Origin: Streptomyces flaveolus
GTDB lineage: Bacteria; Actinomycetota; Actinomycetes; Streptomycetales; Streptomycetaceae
Direction: 5' to 3'
DNA length: 64,000 nt
Assembly (NCBI RefSeq): GCF_014648815.1
Contig: NZ_BMRV01000001.1
Location: 124,001 to 188,000 of the forward strand
Below, one piece after another: positions 49,623 through 57,216 of this stretch. Below the pieces are notes generated by a model that worked only from the letters and a program-made list of their open reading frames with translations, was not told the origin of the DNA and did not search any database. Position 1 is the first letter of the stretch. Every line of letters starts with the position of its first letter. The position numbers were made by a program, and so were the translations under genes.

Positions 49623-50810
49623 TCAGCCGTGGGTCCAGCCGTGAGCGGCCTTCACCGTACCTTCACGCACGGCGTCGCCGGCCGGGGACGCCGCCAGCGT
49701 GCGGGCCAGCTCCACCAGCCCGCCCGGGTTGGAGACCTCCGTGGCGTGCAGCCGGTACGTGCTCGGGGTGTCCAGGGGCGCCTCCCGCGCGGCGGCGCGG
49801 CGTGCGGCGTCGGTGAGCATCGCCGCCTCCGCGGCCAGCCGGGCCTGGTGGGCGGAGCGGCCCGCGCGCAGGGCGGCGTCCCGTTCCCGTTCCCGCACCT
49901 CGTCGTCGAAGTACGGCGCCAGGGCGAGCAGCGCGTCGTGGATGGACACCTCGCGCCACTGGAGCCGCTCCCGGGGCAGCTGCCACCAGGCGGCCGGCGG
50001 CTTCGGGGCGGTCGGCACGAACCGCAGCAGCGCCCACAGGGGGCCCAGCCCGCGGTAGTCGTCCAGCCCTCGCCACTGGGCCACCACCGCCGGCAGCAGC
50101 CGCGGCAGCACGAAACCGGCGGAGCAGGTCAGGGCGCCGAGCGAGGCCATGGGCGGGGCGAGCGTCGTGGACAGGAAGTCCAGGTCGTGACCCCACCAAC
50201 GGGCCACGACCGCCGTGTACTTGGCCAGCTGGAAGCCCACCACGTCCAGCAGGCTGCCGGCCAGGATCAGCCGCAGCCCGGTCCGCAGCAGCCCGTCGAC
50301 CTCCCGCAGCCACCGGACGCACACGGCGCACATCACCAGCGTCGCGGCGCTGTGCCCGAGCAGATACAGCAGGATCATCTCGCGCATGTACGGGGTGTTC
50401 GCGTAGTACGTGTCGAGGTCGGTGAGCCGCTCCGTGTGCGCGTCGGCGAGCACGAACAGCACGACGAGCGCGACGATCAGCACTCCGTAGGCGCCCATGC
50501 TGCGCAGCACCCGGCGCCGGATCCGCGCGCGGGAACCGCCCCGCCAGTTGATCAGCAGGACGAGCAGCGAGCAGCTGTAGGCCGACAGCATCCCGTACGT
50601 CAGGGGCGCCCCGAAGTTGGGTACGCCCGTGAGGTCGTTGACGGCGGCGAGGGTCAGCGGAGCCGCGCAGACGAAGACCAGGGAGCCGAGGACGATCGCC
50701 GCGCAGGTGGACAGGGCCAGCGGGCTGCGCACCGGGCCGCGCGGCCGGCGCAGCAGCACCAGGCAGGACAGCCCGAACACCCCGGCCGCCAGATACACGA
50801 CGAGACTCAT
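49623..50810 (-). CDS. MAB_1171c-like multi-span membrane protein, paralogue 2
   Basis: 395 residues. Seven or eight membrane spans in the first 260 residues, then a cytoplasmic helical tail. Conserved phrases shared with the upstream paralogue are VNDLTGVPNFGAPLTYGM, LLINWRGGSRAR and LTDLDTYYANTPYMREMILLYLLGH. The tail has SIHDALLALAPYFDDEVRERERDAAL. The MAB_1171c family is annotated as a putative transporter; the actual function is unknown, and the layout also resembles sensor input domains. It is separated from the upstream paralogue by 60 bases. Confidence 0.8.
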   Translation of the reverse strand: MSLVVYLAAGVFGLSCLVLLRRPRGPVRSPLALSTCAAIVLGSLVFVCAAPLTLAAVNDLTGVPNFGAPLTYGMLSAYSCSLLVLLINWRGGSRARIRRRVLRSMGAYGVLIVALVVLFVLADAHTERLTDLDTYYANTPYMREMILLYLLGHSAATLVMCAVCVRWLREVDGLLRTGLRLILAGSLLDVVGFQLAKYTAVVARWWGHDLDFLSTTLAPPMASLGALTCSAGFVLPRLLPAVVAQWRGLDDYRGLGPLWALLRFVPTAPKPPAAWWQLPRERLQWREVSIHDALLALAPYFDDEVRERERDAALRAGRSAHQARLAAEAAMLTDAARRAAAREAPLDTPSTYRLHATEVSNPGGLVELARTLAASPAGDAVREGTVKAAHGWTHG

Positions 50811-50870
50811 GCCGGAGAACTCCGTTCGCTCGGCGCCCGGTTCACGGACGCCCGGTCCACACCCTCCCCT

Positions 50871-52067
50871 TCATACCCCGCCCGCCCCGGCTGTCGCGCC
50901 GCGCTCCCGGGCCGGGGCGGCGGGGCGGGCGGCGGCCAGCGCGTCGGCGATGCGCACCAGCACGGCCGGTCCGGGCAGCCGGTCGGGCAGCCGGCCGGCC
51001 GCGTCGGAGCGGGGGCCGCCGCACGTCCCGGGGGGAGTGTCCCAGAGTTCCGTGTCCCGCGCCGCCGAGGCCACGGCCACCGCCCACGCGTGCGCCTCGG
51101 CCCGCTCGCGGTCGCCGCCGGCCCGCAGCGCGTCCTCGCGCGCGCGGTCGTACAGGGCGCCGTCGAGATGCGGGGCGAGATGGCTCAGCGCGTTGTGGAT
51201 GCTGGTCTGCCGCCACACCAGCCGGGTCGCGGGGGAGGACAGGCGCGGCCGGGGCAGCCGCAGGGAGCGCCGGGTGAGGACGTCGTCGAGCACCCGCTCC
51301 AGCGGCGCCAGCCGCGCGTACGTCCGCCCGGCCCGCCGCCACTCGGCGGCCCGCGGGGCGATCAGCGGGATCAGGATCCCGGCGACCGTCAGGAAGGCGC
51401 TCACCGCGGCCGCCGCCGGGGAGATCCCGGTGACGAGCACCGGCCAGTCCCGCCCGCTCCAGCGCGCGGCCACCGCCGCCAGCTTGGAGACGCTGTACCC
51501 GGCGTTGCACAGCGTGCCGGCCCCCAGCACCGTCAGCCCCACCCGCAGCGGGCCGCGCACCTGCCGGGCCCAGCGCAGCGCCGACACCGTGGTGACCGTG
51601 ACGGAGGTGAGGTGCCCGGCCAGGTACAGCACGATCATCTGGCCGATGTACGGCGTCGTCGCGTAGTAGGTGTCCAGGTCGGTCCGGCGCTCCACGGGCG
51701 CGTCGCCCAGCGCGAAGGTGACCGCGATGCCGAGGACGACGAGCGTGTACGCGAGGATCCAGCGGCGCGCGACGACCCTCACCCGGGGTCCGCCGCGCCA
51801 GTACACGATCAGCACCTGTGCGGCGGCGCCGTACGCGGTGATCGACGCGTAGGTGAGCGGCGCGGCCAGGTTGGGGACGCCGCTGAGCCGGTTGACGGCG
51901 CCGACGGTCGGCGGGGCGCCGAGGAGGAAGCAGAGCCCGGCCAGCCCGAGGACCGCGCAGAGGGAGCGCAGGTAGGGGTCGTGCCGGTGGCGCACCAGGT
52001 CGGGGGCCCTGGCCGCCAGGCCGAGCCACAGCACGGCGCTGCTGACGTAGTTGGCCAGGCCGTTCAC
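50871..52067 (-). CDS. MAB_1171c-like multi-span membrane protein, paralogue 1
   Basis: 398 residues with the same organisation as the downstream paralogue: about eight spans, AVNRLSGVPNLAAPLTYASI, VYWRGGPRVRV, RTDLDTYYATTPYIGQMIVLYLAGH, and a cytoplasmic tail with SIHNALSHLAPHLDGALYDRARE. It starts at GTG 52067, overlapping the stop of the metallopeptidase gene in GTGA, so the two are translationally coupled. The tandem duplication within one operon suggests the two form a heteromeric complex. Function is unknown. Confidence 0.8.
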   Translation of the reverse strand: MNGLANYVSSAVLWLGLAARAPDLVRHRHDPYLRSLCAVLGLAGLCFLLGAPPTVGAVNRLSGVPNLAAPLTYASITAYGAAAQVLIVYWRGGPRVRVVARRWILAYTLVVLGIAVTFALGDAPVERRTDLDTYYATTPYIGQMIVLYLAGHLTSVTVTTVSALRWARQVRGPLRVGLTVLGAGTLCNAGYSVSKLAAVAARWSGRDWPVLVTGISPAAAAVSAFLTVAGILIPLIAPRAAEWRRAGRTYARLAPLERVLDDVLTRRSLRLPRPRLSSPATRLVWRQTSIHNALSHLAPHLDGALYDRAREDALRAGGDRERAEAHAWAVAVASAARDTELWDTPPGTCGGPRSDAAGRLPDRLPGPAVLVRIADALAAARPAAPARERGATAGAGGV

Positions 52068-52594
52068 CGGTGGGGGCCCCGGTAGTTGAGGGCGGCGCCG
52101 ATGCGTCCGGCCAGGCCCTCGGCGTCGTCGTCCCGCGCCGCGTACACGGAGTCCTCCGGGGCCTCCAGCCAGCCGCGCAGCCGGCGGCCCATCAGCATGC
52201 CGAAGCGGTCGGCCTCCTGCTCCTCGGTCAGGCTGAAGTCCGTGCGCGCGGCGACGGCGCGGGGCCTGCCGTCCCCGGCCGGGGACGGTTCCGCTTCCGG
52301 GTCCGCCGCGTGCCGGCTCATGTGCCACACCTCGTGGCAGAGGATCACGATCTGGTGCCACACGGCGGCCCGCCGGTCGACCACCACGACGTCGTGCGTC
52401 CCGGCCTCCAGCCACAGCCCGCTGGCGGTGTGCGGCGGGAAGGTCTCCCGGCGGACCACGATCTCGCGGCCCCGCCACGCGGCGACGGACGCGACGAGCG
52501 CCTCGAACAGGGCCTCCGGGTCCGCGGGGACCGGCACCCGGATGGGGTCGATGAGCGCGTCGGCGAGGCGACGCATCTGCCTGCTCGTACGCAC
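52064..52594 (-). CDS. ImmA/IrrE-type zinc metallopeptidase
   Basis: 176 residues. The gluzincin motif is intact: LCHEVWHMSRHA (HExxH), and the third zinc ligand lies in TEEQEADRFGMLM (E-x-x-EAD region), as in ImmA/IrrE peptidases that cleave repressors. There is no signal peptide. Usually such genes sit beside a Cro-type helix-turn-helix repressor; none is encoded within reach here. GTG 52594 is chosen because GGAGGAG lies seven bases upstream. It is the first gene of the operon with two membrane proteins and a flavoenzyme, and is coupled to the first of them. Confidence 0.83.
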   Translation of the reverse strand: MRTSRQMRRLADALIDPIRVPVPADPEALFEALVASVAAWRGREIVVRRETFPPHTASGLWLEAGTHDVVVVDRRAAVWHQIVILCHEVWHMSRHAADPEAEPSPAGDGRPRAVAARTDFSLTEEQEADRFGMLMGRRLRGWLEAPEDSVYAARDDDAEGLAGRIGAALNYRGPHR

Positions 52595-52846
52595 CGTTCT
52601 CCTCCCGGGTCCCGTTCCGCTCGCGGGGTGCCGCGCGGTCCACCCGTGCAATATGCCAAGACTCCCGTCCGCTCAGCCACCTCCGGGTGGTGACCCGGCG
52701 GCGGGGGACCGCCCGCAGGGCGTCGGGATGGCACGAGGCGCGGGAGAAGGCCACGTTACGCGCCCGCCTCTGCCCGCGTCCCGCGATCCGGAGACCGCCG
52801 TTCCATGAGAAAAGCGCTCCGCCGCGCGAAAGTCCTGCGCGACTTA

Positions 52847-52875
52847 TTGACGTGTGCGATCTCCCACCTTACGTT
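52847..52875 (+). promoter_or_regulatory. Promoter of the arabinose transport operon
   Basis: TTGACG (52847-52852), a 17-base spacer and TACGTT (52870-52875). The predicted start of transcription is near 52882, inside the first operator-like site, giving a leader of about 90 bases. Confidence 0.6.
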
Positions 52876-52878
52876 CCC

Positions 52879-52913
52879 GTTCGAAGTTACGAGCGCGATT
52901 CGAAATCTCGAAC
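52879..52913. promoter_or_regulatory. Two operator-like sites of the arabinose operon
   Basis: Site 1 GTTCGAAGTTACGAGC (52879-52894) and site 2 ATTCGAAATCTCGAAC (52898-52913), 19 bases start to start; they agree at TTCGAA-T-CGA-C. Site 2 contains a near-perfect dyad TTCGA-n4-TCGAA. Placement just downstream of the -10 hexamer fits a repressor that blocks elongation or open complex formation, probably relieved by arabinose-derived sugar. Confidence 0.6.
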
Positions 52914-52971
52914 GAGCGGGGGAGTGCTCTCCCTTCGCGCACCGGTACATCACCAACAGATGGGGCAGGGC

Positions 52972-54330
52972 ATGGGACGACCTGGCCTGAATCGCAGGCA
53001 CTTTCTGGCCGCGGCCGGCGGCCTGACGGTCGCGGGCAGCTTCGGCTTCGCGGCCCTCGGCACGGGCGCCGACGCCCTGACCTCCGACGTCGGCACGCGG
53101 GTGCGCTACTGGAACCTCTTCAGCGGCGGCGACGGCTACAACATGATCGCGATGCTGGACGCCTTCCGTGCGGACAACCCCGGCATCGACGTGAAGGACT
53201 CCACCCTCCAGTGGGGCAGCCCCTTCTACACCAAGCTCGCCATGGCCGCGGCCGGCAACCGCGCACCGGACCTCGGCGTCATGCACCTGGGCCGGGTGCC
53301 CGGCTTCTCGCCCGGCCGCCTCCTCGACCCCTGGGACGTCGAACTGCTCGCCAAGTACGGCGTACGGGAAGCGGACTTCAACCCCACCCTGTGGAAGCGC
53401 GCCGTCGTCGACGGCAAGCTCTACGCCCTCCCGCTCGACATCCACGTCCAGCTCTGCTTCTACCGCAAGGACGTGCTGAAGAAGGCCGGCCTGCTCGGTG
53501 CCGACGGGCGGATGGTGTCCCCGACGTCGACCGACGAGTGGTTCGCCATGCTGAGGGAGGCCCGGGCCGCCACGAAGAAGGGCCTGCAGACCATCGGCCT
53601 GTGGCTCAACGACCAGAACTTCCAGTGGTGGTTCTTCGTCGCCTTCTACACCCAGCTCGGCGGCACCTGGTTCGACGACGCGAAGACCGAGGTCACCTTC
53701 GACACCGACAAGGCCACCCAGGTCCTGGAGTTCCTGCGCCGGCACATCACCGACGGGTACGCGAACCCGGGCTTCGGGGGCGGCGCGGGCGCCGAACAGT
53801 TCGTCAACGGCTCGCCGTTCGTCTGGGAGGGCAACTGGTCCGTGCCGGTCTTCGACAGCGCGAAGGTCGACTACGGCGCGGTCCCGCTGCCGCCCGTCTT
53901 CGGCAAGCAGGCCACCCACGCCGAGTCGCACTCCTTCGTGCTGCCCCACCAGGCCGGCCGCGGCGGCGCCACCAACGACGGCGCGCACCGACTCGCCGCC
54001 TACGTCGTCAAGCACGCCCGGCAGTGGGCCGCCGGCGGACACATCCCCGCGTACACGCCGACCCTGTCCACGGCCGAGTACAGGAAGCTCCAGCCCCAGA
54101 ACGAGTACGTCTCCGCGATGGACCACCAGGCCACCGAGCCCAAGGTGTGGTTCGCCGGCTCCACCGGCATCCTCGCCCAGCGCGTCGGCCCGATCGTCGT
54201 CTCCTCGACGATGGGCTCCGCCGAGCCGGCCGCCGCCGCCCGCCGGATGAAGAGCATGCTCGCCCAGTTGCTCGCCGCCAAGAACCCGATGGACGGCCTC
54301 ACCGCCGCGCAGGGAGGTGCGGTCGCATGA
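52972..54330 (+). CDS. Extracellular sugar-binding protein of an ABC importer
   Basis: 452 residues, a family 1 solute-binding protein. The N terminus NRRHFLAAAGG is a twin-arginine signal with a cleavage site near ADA-LT; there is no lipobox Cys, so it is released or held by other means rather than as a lipoprotein. The body has the family features VRYWNLFSGGDGYNMIAMLDAF and KLYALPLDIHVQLCFYRKDVL. The context (arabinanase and arabinofuranosidase) points to arabino-oligosaccharides. ATG 52972 is chosen; ATG 52960 is in frame but lacks a ribosome binding site. It overlaps the next gene in ATGA. Confidence 0.9.
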   Translation: MGRPGLNRRHFLAAAGGLTVAGSFGFAALGTGADALTSDVGTRVRYWNLFSGGDGYNMIAMLDAFRADNPGIDVKDSTLQWGSPFYTKLAMAAAGNRAPDLGVMHLGRVPGFSPGRLLDPWDVELLAKYGVREADFNPTLWKRAVVDGKLYALPLDIHVQLCFYRKDVLKKAGLLGADGRMVSPTSTDEWFAMLREARAATKKGLQTIGLWLNDQNFQWWFFVAFYTQLGGTWFDDAKTEVTFDTDKATQVLEFLRRHITDGYANPGFGGGAGAEQFVNGSPFVWEGNWSVPVFDSAKVDYGAVPLPPVFGKQATHAESHSFVLPHQAGRGGATNDGAHRLAAYVVKHARQWAAGGHIPAYTPTLSTAEYRKLQPQNEYVSAMDHQATEPKVWFAGSTGILAQRVGPIVVSSTMGSAEPAAAARRMKSMLAQLLAAKNPMDGLTAAQGGAVA

Positions 54331-55268
54331 CGACGACCAGTGCTGAGACCGTCGTCCGCCCGGCCCGCGTCAAGGCCGCGGCCGGCACCGCCACCGTCCG
54401 CCGCAGGCAGGGCTTCCAGCACGGCGGCTGGTTCGTCGCCCCGTTCCTGCTGCTGTTCGCCCTGTTCGTGATCTGGCCGCTGCTGCGCGGCCTGTGGCTC
54501 AGCTTCACCGACGCCAACATCTCCGGCGACGGCGCGGACTTCATCGGCCTCGACAACTACCGCGAGGCGTTCCAGGACCCGCTGATGTGGGACGCGTTCG
54601 GTCACAGCGCCTTCTTCACGCTGCTCGTCGTGCCCTGCATCACCGTCCTCGCCTTCCTCCTCGCGATGCTCGCCCACCACATCGAGCGCGGGAAGTGGCT
54701 GTGGCGGCTCTGCTTCTTCCTGCCGTTCCTGCTGCCGTCCACCGTCGCCGGCAACCTGTGGCAGTGGCTGTTCAACCCCGGCACCGGCATGATCAACCAC
54801 GTCTTCGGCATCGACACCCCCTGGCTGACCGACAAGTCGTACGCCATGCTCGCCGTCGTCATCTGCACCCTGTGGTGGACGGTCGGCTTCAGCTTCCTGC
54901 TCTACCTCGCCGCCCTCCAGGGCATCCCCGCCCACCTGTACGAGGCCGCCCGGCTGGACGGTGCCAACGCCTGGCACCGCATGGTCCACATCACCCTGCC
55001 GATGCTGCGCAACATCACCGGCCTCGTCATCGCCCTGCAGATCCTCGCCTCGCTCCAGGTCTTCGACCAGGCCGTCGTGATGATGGACTTCGGCACCGGT
55101 CCCGAGGAATCGACCCGCACGTTCGTGCAGTACACCCTCGAAGAGGGCTTCACCAGCTACCGCGTGGGCTACGCCTCCGCGATCTCCATCATCTTCTTCG
55201 TGCTCATCGCGGCCGTCGCCCTCGCGCGGATGTGGCTGCTGCGCAACCGTGAGGAGGGCGGCCGATGA
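54327..55268 (+). CDS. Sugar ABC importer permease (MalF-like)
   Basis: 313 residues, six membrane spans, and the EAA loop for ATPase contact reads YEAARLDGANAWHRMVHITLPML. Because no ATPase gene is in the operon, the transporter probably uses the shared MsiK-type ATPase, as established for many Streptomyces sugar importers. The ATG overlaps the stop of the binding protein gene, and its end overlaps the next permease (ATGA). Confidence 0.92.
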   Translation: MTTTSAETVVRPARVKAAAGTATVRRRQGFQHGGWFVAPFLLLFALFVIWPLLRGLWLSFTDANISGDGADFIGLDNYREAFQDPLMWDAFGHSAFFTLLVVPCITVLAFLLAMLAHHIERGKWLWRLCFFLPFLLPSTVAGNLWQWLFNPGTGMINHVFGIDTPWLTDKSYAMLAVVICTLWWTVGFSFLLYLAALQGIPAHLYEAARLDGANAWHRMVHITLPMLRNITGLVIALQILASLQVFDQAVVMMDFGTGPEESTRTFVQYTLEEGFTSYRVGYASAISIIFFVLIAAVALARMWLLRNREEGGR

Positions 55269-56128
55269 CCACCGCCGTACAGCAGACACGGGTCGAGCCC
55301 CGCAAGGCGTGGACGCCCAGCCAGATCGTGCTCACGCTGATCGGCGCGGCCGTCTCCGCGGTGATCCTCTCGCCGCTCGTCTGGGCGCTGTTCACCTCCC
55401 TGAAGTCGGAGACCGAGGCCGTCGAGGTGCCGCCGCACTGGCTGCCCGAGGACTGGACCGGCCAGGCCTGGACGGCCATCTTCGAGACCGGCAACATCAC
55501 CGACTGGTTCGTCAACTCGGTCGTCGTGTCGGTGTGCGTGACGGCCGTCGTGCTGTTCGTGAGCGCGCTGGCCGGATACGGCTTCGCCCGCACCGAGTTC
55601 CGCGGCAAGGGCGTCCTGATGGGCGTGGTGATGGCGGGACTCATGGTCTCCCCGGCCGTGCTCGGCGTCCCCCTGTTCACGACCGTCCAGCAGATGGGGA
55701 TGGTCGACACCTACTGGGGCATGATCCTGCCGCAGTGCGCGCCCGCCGCGATGGTCTACATCCTCTACAAGTTCTTCCAGGGCATCCCGCGCGAACTGGA
55801 GGAGGCCGCCTTCATCGACGGGGCGGGCCGCTGGCGGGTGTTCTTCACCATCGTCCTGCCGCTGTCGCGCCCCTCCCTCGCCGCGGTCGGCATCTTCACC
55901 TTCATCGCGTCGTGGAACAACTTCCTGTGGCCCTACATGGTCACCAACAACCCCGACCTGATGACCATGCCGAACGGCATCGCGACCGTCATGAACTCCT
56001 ACGGCATCCAGTGGGCCCAGCTCATGGCCGGCGGCCTCATGGCGGGCCTGCCGCTGATCATCGTCTTCGTCTTCTTCCAGCGCCAGATCGTGGCGGGTGT
56101 CGCGCACACCGGCCTCGCCGGCCAGTGA
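55265..56128 (+). CDS. Sugar ABC importer permease (MalG-like)
   Basis: 287 residues, six spans, EAA loop ELEEAAFIDGAGRWRVFFTIVLPLS. It partners the MalF-like permease in the same operon to form the membrane channel. The start is ATG 55265. The secreted arabinanase gene follows 26 bases after its stop, so the import and depolymerisation functions are co-transcribed. Confidence 0.92.
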   Translation: MTTAVQQTRVEPRKAWTPSQIVLTLIGAAVSAVILSPLVWALFTSLKSETEAVEVPPHWLPEDWTGQAWTAIFETGNITDWFVNSVVVSVCVTAVVLFVSALAGYGFARTEFRGKGVLMGVVMAGLMVSPAVLGVPLFTTVQQMGMVDTYWGMILPQCAPAAMVYILYKFFQGIPRELEEAAFIDGAGRWRVFFTIVLPLSRPSLAAVGIFTFIASWNNFLWPYMVTNNPDLMTMPNGIATVMNSYGIQWAQLMAGGLMAGLPLIIVFVFFQRQIVAGVAHTGLAGQ

Positions 56129-56154
56129 CCAGCCCGAGAACAGGAGCCCGTCGC

Positions 56155-57123
56155 ATGAAGCGCCTGAGACTCGCCACCGTGCTCGCCGCCGCCGTCCTGG
56201 CCTTCCTCCCGGCCACCGCACGGGCGGACACCGCCCACCCCGACCCCCAGCCGGTCAGCGGCCAGCAGATCATCCACGACCCCACGGTCGCCCGCCTGAA
56301 GTCCGGCGGCTACGTGGCCTACTCGACCGGCGGCGTCATCGGCGCCCGCACCTCGAAGGACCGCGTCCACTGGGACGACGCGGGCAACGCCTTCGCCGAG
56401 CCGCCGAGCTGGTGGTACGAGTACAACGCCACCGGCGACCCCTGGGCCCCCGACCTCTCGTACCGCGACGGCCGTTACTGGCTCTACTACGCCGTCTCCT
56501 CCTGGGGCACCAACCACTCCGCGATCGGCGTCGCCACCTCCCGTACGGGCCTGCCCGGCACCTGGACCGACCACGGCAAGGTCTTCACCTCGGAGACGAC
56601 CGACACCTGGAACGCCATCGACCCGGCCGTGATCCGGGCCGACGGCAGGCTGTGGATGGCCTTCGGCTCCTACTGGTCCGGCATCCGCATGGTCGAACTG
56701 GACCCGGACACGGGCAAGGCCGCCGGGAACGCGCCGGTCCACCACCTGGCCACCCGCCCCGACGAGCCGTACGCCGTCGAGGGCCCGTACATCGTCAGAC
56801 ACGGCCGCTACTACTACCTGTTCGCGTCCTACGACGCCTGCTGCACGGGCGTGAACAGCACGTACAAGATCAAGGTCGGCAGGTCGACGTCGATCACCGG
56901 TCCGTACGTCGACAGCACGGGCAAGCCGATGCTGGAGGGCGGCGGCGACCTTCTCCTCGCCGGCCACGGCCGCTACATCGGCCCGGGCGGCCAGTCGGTC
57001 TTCCGGGACAACGGCCAGGACTGGCTGGCCTACCACTACTACGACGCGGACGACGAAGGCACCCCCAAGCTCGGGCTGAACGCTTTGACCTGGAAGAAGA
57101 ACGGCTGGCCGGTCATCCATTAG
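56155..57123 (+). CDS. Secreted GH43 endo-1,5-alpha-L-arabinanase
   Basis: 322 residues. Signal peptide 1-25 (ends ARA), then a five-bladed propeller: catalytic base Asp in IIHDPTVARLKSGGYVAYST, DPWAPDLSYRDGRYWLYY, the pKa-modulating Asp in NAIDPAVIRADGRLW, and the general acid Glu in YAVEGPYIVRHGRYYYLFAS; CCTG is conserved in arabinanases. It cuts arabinan outside the cell and feeds the importer encoded upstream. The start is ATG 56155 with AGGAG nearby. The stop codon is the first three bases of dispersed repeat copy B. Confidence 0.9.
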   Translation: MKRLRLATVLAAAVLAFLPATARADTAHPDPQPVSGQQIIHDPTVARLKSGGYVAYSTGGVIGARTSKDRVHWDDAGNAFAEPPSWWYEYNATGDPWAPDLSYRDGRYWLYYAVSSWGTNHSAIGVATSRTGLPGTWTDHGKVFTSETTDTWNAIDPAVIRADGRLWMAFGSYWSGIRMVELDPDTGKAAGNAPVHHLATRPDEPYAVEGPYIVRHGRYYYLFASYDACCTGVNSTYKIKVGRSTSITGPYVDSTGKPMLEGGGDLLLAGHGRYIGPGGQSVFRDNGQDWLAYHYYDADDEGTPKLGLNALTWKKNGWPVIH

Positions 57124-57196
57124 GGGCGCGGGGCTGTGTCCATGTGCGGCTCCGCCGCGTGGGCGCGACAAGCCCCCACCGAGCCGCAGACGACGA
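57121..57196 (+). repeat. Dispersed intergenic repeat, copy B
   Basis: It begins TAGGGGCGCGGGGCTG at the GH43 stop codon, has an inserted hairpin GCGGCTCCGCCGC, continues GGGCGCGACAAGCC and ends CCGCAGACG. It shares both ends with copy A at 20990. A role as 3' end or mRNA-stabilising element is possible. Confidence 0.6.
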
Positions 57197-57216
57197 CGAA
57201 CCCTTGAAAGGAACCC

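Larger units (their letters stand above)
52595..52971. other. 377-base intergenic region with divergent control elements
   Basis: Between the divergent metallopeptidase and arabinose operons. It holds no credible gene. The right part carries the transporter promoter and two TTCGAA-type sites. The left part (52595-52800) shows nothing I can assign beyond the GGAGGAG of the metallopeptidase gene. Confidence 0.6.

Noticed and set aside
50871..52754. First MAB_1171c-like gene extended to 627 residues
   Set aside because: The extension runs through the metallopeptidase gene in another frame; GTG 52067 gives the proper membrane start.
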